The notes beneath the pieces are model-generated. The model searched no databases, was not told the DNA's origin, and saw only the letters and a program-made list of their open reading frames with translations. Below, piece by piece: positions 7,420 to 14,065 of a stretch of 19,898 bases of DNA. The stretch spans positions 1-19,898 of the forward strand of contig CAITDX010000085.1 of NCBI GenBank assembly GCA_903891335.1, in the 5' to 3' direction. Positions within the stretch are counted from its first letter, which is position 1, and the number at the start of each line of letters is the position of its first letter. The DNA comes from an uncultured bacterium (GTDB taxonomy: Bacteria > Patescibacteriota > Microgenomatia > UBA1400 > PJMF01). A program made the translations under genes and the position numbers.

Positions 7420-8547
7420 TCATCTGGAATTAGAAAAAAAATGAGTCATCAAGTTAATCACCTGCTCAACAGTTGCATTGCTTACCTGCAAACCCATCGG
7501 CAAGTAAAAAGCTTTCTTAAATTGACTCCATGGTCCATCATTGAGTTCATAACGTAAAAGCAGGCCATTACTGCGACAATAATTTAAGAAAGCCGCTGCT
7601 TTTTTTAAGTCAGTCACCACCAGTGGATATGCGCGCAAGCAACCATAGTCTGCCGTATCTATGACTGGCAGAGCGACTTCCTTGACGTTTGACAAAAGCC
7701 CTCGCAGAGCCTGATCGTAGCGAGCGTACTGATGAATTTTTTTCTGAGCGAGCGCGTCATGATTAAGCTTCAAAACCCACTTACGAAAAAAGCTAAATCC
7801 TGGAGCTGCCGTATAATTTTTGCCAATTAGTCGATACCCCACAAGCATTGCTCTTTCAGCCAAAAGATTTGCAAATAACTCCAGTTTCTGCCAAGAAGAA
7901 TAATGAGCGAGTAGTAAAAATAGCTGCATCACTATCCACCACGTCAGCACGCCGATTCGATAGGGCAAGGTCATGAGATGCTGAAATGAACTAGGCATCG
8001 TAATAATTTCAGTAGAATAAAGAAAGCTTCCTTGTATGGGTGCCACTTTGCGCAAACTATCAATCATAAAATGTCGCTTATGTAAAAACTGCTGCCTACG
8101 CAAATCACTAGCATCGATCACTCGATGCACGCAGTCTTCAATTAGAATGACATCTTTCTGTAGGAGAGACATCCATTTCTTAGTGTTTTTGAATAGATTA
8201 CTCGTAATACCAACTGGATGAAAGATAACTACCAGTTGTGGTTGCTGTTGGCGCAATTGTTTAATGAAATCTTGCTCATCAACTTCCAAGCGATCATTGA
8301 CTAAGTAGTGTTGGATACGCAAATCATGATCTCGCATGTGTTGTATCACATCGCCACAGAAAAAATTTGGCAGCAATATGGTTGCTTTTAGAGCAACCTG
8401 ATACACCTTTAGCAAATGCCAGAGCGCATCTTCCCAAGAAAGGAAAAAATATTTATATACATTTTGTAAAGATGAGGCAGCATCCTGACTAGAATGTTTT
8501 TTAGAAATAAAATATTCTGGTAATAAAAGCGGCTGGATCGCAAACAT
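7420..8547 (-). CDS. DegT/DnrJ/EryC1-like PLP-dependent protein
   Basis: A 375-residue fold-type I PLP protein by motif. 'LLPNFFCGDVIQHM' (58-71) matches the cofactor-pocket start of DegT-family sugar aminotransferases, 'VILIEDCVHRV' (133-143) holds the Asp that pairs with the pyridine nitrogen (D138), and 'IDSLRKVAPIQGSF' (162-175) places the Schiff-base lysine at K167. The family usually transaminates nucleotide-linked keto-sugars. A very hydrophobic stretch at about 196-214 ('RIGVLTWWIVMQLFLLL') is unusual and may be a membrane contact. The gene diverges from the radical SAM gene across 48 bases. The PLP-fold call is fairly strong; the reaction is unknown. Confidence 0.72.
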   Translation of the reverse strand: MFAIQPLLLPEYFISKKHSSQDAASSLQNVYKYFFLSWEDALWHLLKVYQVALKATILLPNFFCGDVIQHMRDHDLRIQHYLVNDRLEVDEQDFIKQLRQQQPQLVVIFHPVGITSNLFKNTKKWMSLLQKDVILIEDCVHRVIDASDLRRQQFLHKRHFMIDSLRKVAPIQGSFLYSTEIITMPSSFQHLMTLPYRIGVLTWWIVMQLFLLLAHYSSWQKLELFANLLAERAMLVGYRLIGKNYTAAPGFSFFRKWVLKLNHDALAQKKIHQYARYDQALRGLLSNVKEVALPVIDTADYGCLRAYPLVVTDLKKAAAFLNYCRSNGLLLRYELNDGPWSQFKKAFYLPMGLQVSNATVEQVINLMTHFFSNSR

Positions 8548-8553
8548 ATTCCT

Positions 8554-8559
8554 ATGATA
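8554..8559 (-). promoter_or_regulatory. -10 hexamer of the DegT-like gene
   Basis: TATCAT on minus ends 6 bases before the ATG (8545-8547), predicting a leaderless message. Confidence 0.5.
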
Positions 8560-8582
8560 TATCGCAAATGAAAAAAAGGGAG

Positions 8583-8588
8583 TATAAC
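8583..8588 (+). promoter_or_regulatory. -10 hexamer of the radical SAM gene
   Basis: TATAAC ends 7 bases before the ATG at 8596. A GGGAG at 8578-8582 is 13 bases from the start, too far to be a good Shine-Dalgarno. Confidence 0.5.
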
Positions 8589-8595
8589 ATACTTC

Positions 8596-10125
8596 ATGAC
8601 AGGTGAAAGTGAAGTTACAGAAGAAAAAGAAAGTATCCTAGATGATACTAAGGCACAAAAAGCTCAGCGACTCCTACAAGATTTCTTCGCCACTCACACA
8701 GAAGAATGGAGGTCGATGGCGATTCCTCATATTGAAGTGAGTAATCTGAGCGATGACCAGTTAATCGACCCAGAAGTAATTCAACCTTGGGTTGAAAGTC
8801 TCAAACAAGGTATTCTGAAACCATTTCTTGCACTACAAGAGAAACTTGAAGCTGAGCATCTTATTCCCATCCAACCAAGAAACACCAAACTCTACGAATA
8901 CACTCCAGAGGAAATTCGAGAAATCGAAGAGGGTAGAACTGTTTCTCGAGTACATGTGATTGCTGATATGCGCTGCAATCATAATTGCGTCCACTGCTCA
9001 CGAGGAATTTTGGCTTCTGACCCTGCTCAAGGCAAGATACGACTCTTACGAGTTGCTCGAGCACACAATGAAGAGATCAAAAAACAGGGAGTTATGATTC
9101 CCACAGAGGACTTAGTGCAACTTGTTCAGGAAGGTGCACAACTTGGAGAAAATGGCTATCCACAACTCCGCGAACTTTCACTTGATGGAGGAGAACCACT
9201 GCTTGATTGGCCTCGGATTGAGGCTATTCTTTCAGCGATGGAGCAGGTCAATGCTGGCAGAGATGCGGACAAGATGATGCGTCTGCAAATTTACACCAAT
9301 GGCTCAACGCTCACTCCTGCGCAAATTGATCGCTTGGCGAGTCTCCCTTTCACCTATCTCACCATCAACTACATTTCCACCAATGAACAAACCTTCGATT
9401 GGTTTACCGACACCCCTGGTTCATATCAAAGAGTAACAACAAATCTTGAGGCACTAGTAGCTGCTGGAAAGAAATATGGCCGCGAGCGATGGTTGATGGG
9501 TGCATTAGTCCCACTTGAAGAAAATAAAAATGAACTCATTTCCACCATTGCCTATTTATGGGAACGAGACATCACGCCAATTGTTCAACCTATGCGCATT
9601 AAGGAAAGAGGAGAGGTGAATACTCAAAAGGGAGTAGTTCATCCGCTCAACATCGAAGATCATCTTATTTTTCTCATTGAAGCGTGGCTATGGTCACTCA
9701 AAAAATTTATGGAGGATCCAAATACAAAAGAAGGACAAGGCTGGCTGTGGCGACTTGACCAGATTTTCCCACCCAATGATCCTAGTCTCAAAAAACGCAG
9801 TGATCCCTTGCGCTATAGTGGAGAATATACTGCGTTTATCAAGCTTTTTAAGGAAAATCGCCCATCCTACCAAATGCTACTCAAACTAATTGGAGAACGC
9901 GTTGATTGGACTTTTGGTGAATACGGTACTCCGATACTTAATGGAATCCAGCATTTTACCGAAATTGGCCACTCCTGGCAAAAACTCTACGCACTTCATA
10001 AAGAAGGAGTTTTGCGCTATGACCTAAGACAAGCTAGTACTCTTGCTAAGCACGATGCCCCGATCAAACATGCACTCAAAGGTGAAACTCCACCCGCAAA
10101 CCTAGGATCACAAGTAGCCCGCTAA
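8596..10125 (+). CDS. Radical SAM protein with long N-terminal region
   Basis: The 4Fe-4S/SAM motif C127-x3-C131-x2-C134 ('RCNHNCVHC') is followed by 'LSLDGGEPLL' with GGEP at 198-201, both standard for the TIM-barrel radical SAM core. The core continues to about residue 340 ('LQIYTNGSTL', 'YLTINYIST'). About 120 residues precede the core and about 170 follow it; few cysteines are seen after the core, so a SPASM or second cluster domain is not evident. The layout resembles MoaA/peptide-modifying enzymes, but substrate and product are unknown. The downstream lycopene-cyclase-like gene starts 39 bases later on the same strand and has its own -10. Confidence 0.88.
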   Translation: MTGESEVTEEKESILDDTKAQKAQRLLQDFFATHTEEWRSMAIPHIEVSNLSDDQLIDPEVIQPWVESLKQGILKPFLALQEKLEAEHLIPIQPRNTKLYEYTPEEIREIEEGRTVSRVHVIADMRCNHNCVHCSRGILASDPAQGKIRLLRVARAHNEEIKKQGVMIPTEDLVQLVQEGAQLGENGYPQLRELSLDGGEPLLDWPRIEAILSAMEQVNAGRDADKMMRLQIYTNGSTLTPAQIDRLASLPFTYLTINYISTNEQTFDWFTDTPGSYQRVTTNLEALVAAGKKYGRERWLMGALVPLEENKNELISTIAYLWERDITPIVQPMRIKERGEVNTQKGVVHPLNIEDHLIFLIEAWLWSLKKFMEDPNTKEGQGWLWRLDQIFPPNDPSLKKRSDPLRYSGEYTAFIKLFKENRPSYQMLLKLIGERVDWTFGEYGTPILNGIQHFTEIGHSWQKLYALHKEGVLRYDLRQASTLAKHDAPIKHALKGETPPANLGSQVAR

Positions 10126-10151
10126 CTCGTGCATTTCAGTCAAAAATAATT

Positions 10152-10157
10152 TACTAT
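10152..10157 (+). promoter_or_regulatory. Possible -10 of the lycopene-cyclase-like gene
   Basis: TACTAT ends 7 bases before the ATG at 10165. Confidence 0.4.
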
Positions 10158-10164
10158 TGAATGG

Positions 10165-10857
10165 ATGCACCTCGAACTTCCTCTCGCAAGTGGTTATTTA
10201 CTTGGCAGTTTATTACTTGGCATACCATATCTGCTTATCTATCTCACTAGGCCAGATCTCCGCCAACAGCTCATTTGGGGCGGAGTAGCCTGTCTACCAC
10301 TCGCCTTGACAGCTCCTTTTTTTATTCCTGAATATTGGAATCCGCCGTATTACTTTGGCGATTTTGGATTTGTGCGACTAGGAATAGAGGATTTCATCTT
10401 TTCTTTTTTTATCGGCGGCATCGCATCTTCGATTTATGAATTTACCTTCAAGAAACGTTTAGTCAAAATGCCAAAAAATAAAACCATGGCAAAAGATTGG
10501 AAACCATACGTAGGTGGAATAACTTTTCTCGTACTAATGGAAGTTTTTTTTCCTCAGCACTCAATTATCAGTTTAGCACTCCTTGGCCCACTTGTCGCGG
10601 CATATATGATTATGTGCAGATCTGATTTGCGAACCCAATCTTTTGCAGCTGGGGGATTGTTTATGATGTTTTATTTTATATTTTTCACTGCCTTCAAAAC
10701 ACTTTTCCCCTCATATGTAGATGTTGTCTATATGAAAGCCAATTTGTTCGACATATACGTCAAAGGTGTGCCAATAGAAGAATTACTCTTTGCCTTTTCC
10801 GTTGGCTGTGGCTGGTCGATTCTTTACGAATATGTTGTGGGGTATAGAGAAAAATAA
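10165..10857 (+). CDS. Lycopene-cyclase-domain membrane protein
   Basis: A 230-residue protein with about six or seven membrane helices. It has two copies of a motif 130 residues apart: 'GIEDFIFSFFIGG...YEF' (73-92) and 'PIEELLFAFSVGC...YEY' (203-222). With 'IPEYWNP' (54-60) these match the CarR/CrtYcd lycopene cyclase domain, in which the acidic 'PxE(E/D)' motif is conserved and each half-domain carries one copy. The classical reaction is cyclisation of lycopene ends to beta-ionone rings. No other carotenoid gene is in the window, so the real substrate is open. The gene is AT-rich and follows the radical SAM gene by 39 bases. An in-frame continuation exists after its TAA stop. Confidence 0.72.
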   Translation: MHLELPLASGYLLGSLLLGIPYLLIYLTRPDLRQQLIWGGVACLPLALTAPFFIPEYWNPPYYFGDFGFVRLGIEDFIFSFFIGGIASSIYEFTFKKRLVKMPKNKTMAKDWKPYVGGITFLVLMEVFFPQHSIISLALLGPLVAAYMIMCRSDLRTQSFAAGGLFMMFYFIFFTAFKTLFPSYVDVVYMKANLFDIYVKGVPIEELLFAFSVGCGWSILYEYVVGYREK

Positions 10858-10983
10858 ATAATTTTAAACTTCATCAAAAAAATACGACTGTTAGTTGACT
10901 GGGGCATAATAGCTTTAATAATATTTGGACCAAGAAACACTCTTTTGGGACGTATTTTTGGAAATCAAAAGAAAAAAAGCTAA
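10858..10983 (+). other. Open in-frame extension after the TAA of the cyclase-like gene
   Basis: Directly after the TAA (10855-10857) the same frame stays open for 41 codons to the TAA at 10981-10983. It encodes a hydrophobic helix ('LLVDWGIIALIIFG') and a basic tail ending 'NQKKKS'. There is no ATG or GTG start in it. It could be a C-terminal helix cut off by a stop mutation, a readthrough extension, or chance. Confidence 0.35.
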
Positions 10984-11004
10984 ACCTCAAATACAAGGGA
11001 GGGG

Positions 11005-12414
11005 TCACACTTCACCAATAAAACTCTGATAAAGTTTGTAAATCGCCAAGGACATAGCTGCCGCGCTCAGTGTTCCCAAGAGATATATTGTCCCTTTATC
11101 ATTTAACATGGCTTGAATGCTATTTTTGATGCTCTCATTGGGGGTGGGGTTAGTAGCATCATTTCTACCATTTGAACCGCTGTTTTGAGAATTGTCTGCT
11201 GAGGTATTTTCACTAACTGGTGAGACACTCACATCTAAATCACTACTTGAGGTAGCAGTAGTAGTCGTATTGGCGCGAACACCACTCAATCTTGTTCGAG
11301 TGAGTGTTGGTTGAGGAGTGCTTGGAGATGAACTTGCGCTTGAACTAGTATTGGAACTCGTGTTGGAATTGGAACTAGATCCAGAATCAGAAGATGGTGT
11401 CGATGTTGGGGTTGGAGTGGATGTCGGTGACACTGTTGGTGTTGGGGTCGGAGTGGGAGTAGGGTCAGGAGTGGGACTATAGCTGCCCGTATCAAAAAAC
11501 TGGATCCTACTTGCATAATCCAACACATAAACTAGGTTATTGAGAGGACCATAAAGAACATCAATGGTGTTTTCAAATTCTCCAGGACCACTCCCATAAC
11601 TACCAAACTCTTCAACAAAACTTCCCGTTCCATCAAAAATTTGAATGCGAGAATTGTCGTAATCAGCGACATAAATGTTGTCAGATGGATCAATTCCCAA
11701 ACCTGTTGGCGTCGAGAGTTGTCCAGGAGCCGAGCCAACAGAACCAAAACTACTCAGATACACTCCATCCTGAGTATATTTTTTAATACGATTGTTGCCA
11801 CTATCAGAAATATATAAATTACCAGAACTATCGATAACAATATCAGCTGGAGAATAAAAGAAAAATTGTTCATCGCCTGAGCCATTTGATCCCCATTTGG
11901 AGATGAAATTACCATCATTATCAAATTTTTGAATTCGGTCATTATATGAATCAACAACATAGACATTACCCGTAGAATCAACAGCTACACCACCTAAGCC
12001 TCCACTAGCAAACTGTCCATCAGCAGAACCGCTACTGCCCCACTTCGCAACAAACGTACCACTGCTATCAAATTTCTGCACTCTACTCAAAGACCGATCT
12101 GCCACGAAAATATTACCATTAGAATCAATTGCGATGCCAACTGGAGAATCGAACTCACCATCGCCAGTACCATACGCACCAAATTCCAATAAAAGCTCAC
12201 CTTGAGCATTAAATTTCTTGACCGTACTGCTTCCATAGCCAGAGATATAAACATTTCCTTCACTGTCAGCAGCAATATACTCAGGACCGGCGCTCGTAAC
12301 TTCAGCTACAATCGCTGTATTAATATCAACCAAACTTACTGCAGCATAGAGTGGATTGGGCCGAACCAACCCAAAAAAGATAAGAAAGAAAAATACCAAA
12401 GCAAACTTCTTCAT
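11005..12414 (-). CDS. Secreted NHL-repeat beta-propeller on a Pro/Thr/Ser stalk with C-terminal anchor
   Basis: Residues 1-24 form a signal peptide with a likely cut at 'PLYA-A'. Residues about 43-310 hold six NHL repeats of roughly 47 residues, each with 'GIAIDSNGNIFVAD' and 'RVQKFD..G.F...WGS.GS..GQF' patterns, enough for a six-bladed propeller. Residues 312-430 are a low-complexity stalk (PTPTPTPT, then Ser/Asn/Thr-rich). Residues 441-461 are a membrane helix, followed by a short tail. The product should be a cell-surface propeller held off the membrane, likely for binding; NHL domains bind proteins, sugars or nucleic acids, and the ligand is unknown. The gene ends in TGA and is the only long coding gene between the cyclase-like gene and the tRNA region. 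Confidence 0.9.
   Translation of the reverse strand: MKKFALVFFFLIFFGLVRPNPLYAAVSLVDINTAIVAEVTSAGPEYIAADSEGNVYISGYGSSTVKKFNAQGELLLEFGAYGTGDGEFDSPVGIAIDSNGNIFVADRSLSRVQKFDSSGTFVAKWGSSGSADGQFASGGLGGVAVDSTGNVYVVDSYNDRIQKFDNDGNFISKWGSNGSGDEQFFFYSPADIVIDSSGNLYISDSGNNRIKKYTQDGVYLSSFGSVGSAPGQLSTPTGLGIDPSDNIYVADYDNSRIQIFDGTGSFVEEFGSYGSGPGEFENTIDVLYGPLNNLVYVLDYASRIQFFDTGSYSPTPDPTPTPTPTPTVSPTSTPTPTSTPSSDSGSSSNSNTSSNTSSSASSSPSTPQPTLTRTRLSGVRANTTTTATSSSDLDVSVSPVSENTSADNSQNSGSNGRNDATNPTPNESIKNSIQAMLNDKGTIYLLGTLSAAAMSLAIYKLYQSFIGEV
11302..11481 (-). repeat. Low-complexity coding repeat (Pro-Thr/Ser stalk)
   Basis: Degenerate tandem CCNACN codon pairs followed by Ser/Asn/Thr-rich codons encode the stalk of the NHL protein (residues 312-371). 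Such repeats can change length by slippage. Confidence 0.75.
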
Positions 12415-12437
12415 ACGTCTTTAATTAGTATGAAGAA
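12407..12437. promoter_or_regulatory. 10-bp inverted repeat over the NHL gene start
   Basis: TTCTTCATAC (12407-12416) and GTATGAAGAA (12428-12437) are a perfect inverted repeat with an 11-base spacer. One arm contains the NHL start codon, the other overlaps the expected -10 region (candidates TACTAA or TAATTA on minus). It could be an operator or a hairpin that hides the start. Confidence 0.55.
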
Positions 12438-12470
12438 AAAAAACAGAATCTTCAACAAGCAACTTGAGAT

Positions 12471-12485
12471 GGGGGGGGTGGGCGG
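12471..12485. repeat. G8 homopolymer tract upstream of the NHL gene
   Basis: Eight G in a row, then T, GGG, C, GG. It lies 57 bases before the NHL start codon and just after the tRNA-Gly 3' end on minus. Tracts like this can slip during replication or form a G-quadruplex. Confidence 0.7.
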
Positions 12486-12494
12486 ACTACAATC

Positions 12495-12570
12495 TGGAGC
12501 GAGAGACGGGATTCGAACCCGCGACCTTTTCCTTGGCAAGGAAACATTCTAGCCACTGAACTACTCTCGC
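12495..12570 (-). tRNA. tRNA-Gly (anticodon GCC), CCA encoded
   Basis: The complement folds with acceptor GCGAGAG/CTCTCGC, anticodon loop TTGCCAA (GCC) and T-loop TTCGAAT. The discriminator is U73, usual for bacterial Gly. It is the only tRNA of the eight followed by an encoded CCA. Confidence 0.95.
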
Positions 12571-12592
12571 GTTTATTTTTACCAAAGAGGCC

Positions 12593-12600
12593 AGTATAAT
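12593..12600. promoter_or_regulatory. Overlapping divergent -10 elements
   Basis: AGTATAAT reads TATAAT on plus (12595-12600), ending 7 bases before the 51-codon gene, and TATACT on minus (12593-12598), 22 bases before tRNA-Gly. One site could serve both directions. Confidence 0.55.
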
Positions 12601-12607
12601 TGTCCAC

Positions 12608-12763
12608 ATGAACAATTATGGAGATTTTCAGAACCAACGCAATAAAGTTATCGCCCGTGCAGCTGAAAAAGCTGCCACTAAAGGCATCATGATTGGTGCC
12701 GATATCTTCAAAGCAGTGCTTGATTTCCTCAAGCAAATGCTCTGGTCATTCTTAGGTAAGTAA
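12608..12763 (+). CDS. Small protein of 51 residues, unknown
   Basis: ATG 12608 to TAA 12761-12763, reading MNNYGDFQNQRNKVIARAAE then a helix-forming stretch ending 'LKQMLWSFLGK'. The N-terminal half is polar and basic, the C-terminal half (about 28-49) is amphipathic to hydrophobic, so it may be a membrane-surface or short membrane peptide. No family recognised. Support for a real gene: a perfect TATAAT ends 7 bases before ATG in the same arrangement as other genes here, and the open frame fits exactly between tRNA-Gly and tRNA-Phe, on the opposite strand to both. Confidence 0.65.
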   Translation: MNNYGDFQNQRNKVIARAAEKAATKGIMIGADIFKAVLDFLKQMLWSFLGK

Positions 12764-12775
12764 GTTAACGTGCGT

Positions 12776-12793
12776 GCTGTTTTACAAAACAGC
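12776..12793. terminator. Hairpin between converging transcripts
   Basis: GCTGTTTT/AAAACAGC is a perfect 8-bp inverted repeat, 12 bases after the small gene's stop and 1 base beyond the tRNA-Phe 3' end. It lacks a following U-run in either direction, so termination is uncertain; it may also guide tRNA 3' processing. Confidence 0.45.
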
Positions 12794-12794
12794 G

Positions 12795-12867
12795 TGCCAA
12801 GCCTTGGAATCGAACCAAGATCCCATGTTTTTCAGACATGTGCCGTGACCAACTTGGCTAGCTTGGC
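12795..12867 (-). tRNA. tRNA-Phe (anticodon GAA)
   Basis: Acceptor GCCAAGC/GCTTGGC, anticodon loop CTGAAAA (GAA), T-arm CTTGG/CCAAG, discriminator A. CCA is not encoded. A36-A37-A38 marks it as a probable MiaA/MiaB substrate. Confidence 0.94.
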
Positions 12868-12939
12868 GCTTTGGTCAATCAACAAGCTTATATTTTAAAC
12901 AATTTATCTCAAATTACCACTGCCACATCAGTATTGATG

Positions 12940-13013
12940 TGGGCAATGAGGGACTCGAACCCCCGACACCCGCGATGTAAACGCGGTGCTCTAACCAACT
13001 GAGCTAATTGCCC
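12940..13013 (-). tRNA. tRNA-Val (anticodon TAC)
   Basis: Acceptor GGGCAAT/ATTGCCC, anticodon stem CCGCG/CGCGG with loop TTTACAT (TAC), T-loop TTCGAGT, discriminator A. CCA is not encoded. Confidence 0.95.
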
Positions 13014-13029
13014 GCGAAAAGACAAAAAG

Positions 13030-13110
13030 TGCCCGGGAGAGGACTTGAACCTCCATGGATTACTCCACAGCCACCTCAAGACTGCGCGTCTACCATTTCG
13101 CCACCCGGGC
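13030..13110 (-). tRNA. tRNA-Leu (anticodon GAG)
   Basis: Class II tRNA with a long variable arm. Acceptor GCCCGGG/CCCGGGC, anticodon loop TTGAGGT (GAG), discriminator A. Its variable and T arms closely match the next tRNA-Leu, suggesting a local duplication. Confidence 0.93.
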
Positions 13111-13143
13111 ATAACAACGCCGTATTATATGCCATAAATACGG

Positions 13144-13224
13144 TGCCGAGAAGAGGACTTGAACCTCCATGGATTGCTCCACACGCTCCTGAAACGTGCG
13201 CGTCTACCATTCCGCCATCTCGGC
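13144..13224 (-). tRNA. tRNA-Leu (anticodon CAG)
   Basis: Class II tRNA. Acceptor GCCGAGA/TCTCGGC, anticodon stem CACGT/GCGTG with loop TTCAGGA (CAG), discriminator A. First gene of the minus-strand tRNA cluster. Confidence 0.94.
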
Positions 13225-13269
13225 TTGAGAAATTATTTTAAGATATAAAAGAGCAATTGAAACAGCGTG

Positions 13270-13275
13270 ATTATA
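13270..13275 (-). promoter_or_regulatory. -10 for the minus tRNA cluster
   Basis: TATAAT on minus, 45 bases before the tRNA-Leu(CAG) 5' end. No convincing -35. Confidence 0.5.
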
Positions 13276-13332
13276 CTATAGTTTAGCCATCATCATTTCA
13301 CAAAAATTATAATTCTAAAATAGAGCAATAGA

Positions 13333-13366
13333 TTCGAATTATTATTTAAATTCGAAGTGATATACT
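13333..13366 (+). promoter_or_regulatory. HNH gene promoter with two TTCGAA boxes
   Basis: TGA TATACT (13358-13366) ends 6 bases before the ATG at 13373, predicting a leaderless message. Two palindromic TTCGAA boxes (13333-13338 and 13351-13356), 18 bases apart, flank the -35 region and may be operator half-sites. Confidence 0.6.
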
Positions 13367-13372
13367 GCAAAC

Positions 13373-13822
13373 ATGCCTAAAAAATGCCACAGGTGTATGG
13401 AAATACTTAATGAAACTGAATTTAATTGGAAAATCAAAAACAGTAAGCTACAAAGTTACTGTAAAAAATGCTCTAGAACATATATTAAAGATCACTACAG
13501 TAAAAACAGGCGCTACTATATCGAGAAAGCTCGCAAGAGAAATGTTATTTTGCAAAAAACAGCCTGGGATTTTCTTGGACCATATTTGGTATCTCATCCC
13601 TGTATAGACTGTGGCGAATCCAATATTTTAGTTTTGGAGTTTGATCATCGAAATAGAAAAGCTAAAACCAATACAATAGGGCGTATAATACAAAGTGGGG
13701 CATCCTTAGATACCATTAAAAGCGAGGTGGCAAAATGTGATGTGAGGTGTTCTAATTGTCATAGAAAAAAAACAGAAATAGAAAATAATAGTTGGAAATT
13801 AAAATATGCACCTGTGGCCTAA
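13373..13822 (+). CDS. HNH nuclease-like zinc protein overlapping tRNA-Arg
   Basis: A 149-residue HNH-type protein. The N-terminus has a zinc-ribbon-like set (C5, C8, C30, C33), then a basic stretch (about 34-60), then an HNH core: C77-x2-C80, 'LEFDHRNRK' with D91-H92, and 'CDVRCSNCHRKKTE' (C126, C129, H130). Such proteins are common in phages and mobile DNA as nicking or homing endonucleases. The gene is clearly more AT-rich than prs or proS. Its last codons and TAA (13820-13822) lie inside the 5' part of tRNA-Arg, a 15-base overlap. This suggests a mobile gene sitting next to a tRNA, but no direct repeats or integrase are visible. Nuclease activity is inferred. Confidence 0.82.
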   Translation: MPKKCHRCMEILNETEFNWKIKNSKLQSYCKKCSRTYIKDHYSKNRRYYIEKARKRNVILQKTAWDFLGPYLVSHPCIDCGESNILVLEFDHRNRKAKTNTIGRIIQSGASLDTIKSEVAKCDVRCSNCHRKKTEIENNSWKLKYAPVA

Positions 13823-13881
13823 TGGATAGGGCACCAGTCTTCGGAACTGGGTTTGTGGAGGTTCGATCCCTCTCAGGTGCA
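13808..13881 (+). tRNA. tRNA-Arg (anticodon TCG)
   Basis: Acceptor GCACCTG/CAGGTGC, anticodon stem CCAGT/ACTGG with loop CTTCGGA (TCG), T-loop TTCGATC, discriminator A. CCA is not encoded. Its first 15 bases are shared with the end of the HNH gene. Confidence 0.95.
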
Positions 13882-13898
13882 CAATTTTTCTAAAAAAT

Positions 13899-13907
13899 TG
13901 CTATAAT
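13899..13907 (+). promoter_or_regulatory. Extended -10 promoter for tRNA-Lys
   Basis: TGC TATAAT, 24 bases before the tRNA-Lys 5' end. A GCTCGAGC palindrome lies in the short leader. Confidence 0.65.
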
Positions 13908-13931
13908 ACTCGATTGCTCGAGCACAAATAC

Positions 13932-14005
13932 GGGTCGGTAGCTCAGTCGGTTAGAGCATCTGCCTCTTAAGCAGAGTGTCGTGGGTTCGAGTCCCACCCG
14001 ACTCA
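13932..14005 (+). tRNA. tRNA-Lys (anticodon CTT)
   Basis: Acceptor GGGTCGG/CCGACTC with one G-U pair, anticodon stem TCTGC/GCAGA with loop CTCTTAA (CTT), T-stem GTGGG/CCCAC, discriminator A. CCA is not encoded. Confidence 0.95.
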
Positions 14006-14016
14006 CTTTTAAAAAA

Positions 14017-14040
14017 GGCGCATTCATGCGTCTTTTTTTT
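14017..14040 (+). terminator. Intrinsic terminator after tRNA-Lys
   Basis: GGCGCA, loop TTCA, TGCGTC (one G-U pair), then eight T. Confidence 0.85.
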
Positions 14041-14065
14041 GTGAACTCAACTTCCAACAATCAAC

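Noticed and set aside
12202..12552. 116-codon plus frame over the NHL start and tRNA-Gly
   Set aside because: It is antisense to the NHL gene and runs into a tRNA; its peptide shows no family.
13008..13241. 77-codon plus frame with repeated 'RGLEPPW' peptide
   Set aside because: The repeat is only the antisense of two similar tRNA-Leu genes.
12495..14005. Integrated element using a tRNA attachment site
   Set aside because: No integrase and no repeated tRNA 3' end is seen; only an HNH gene is present.
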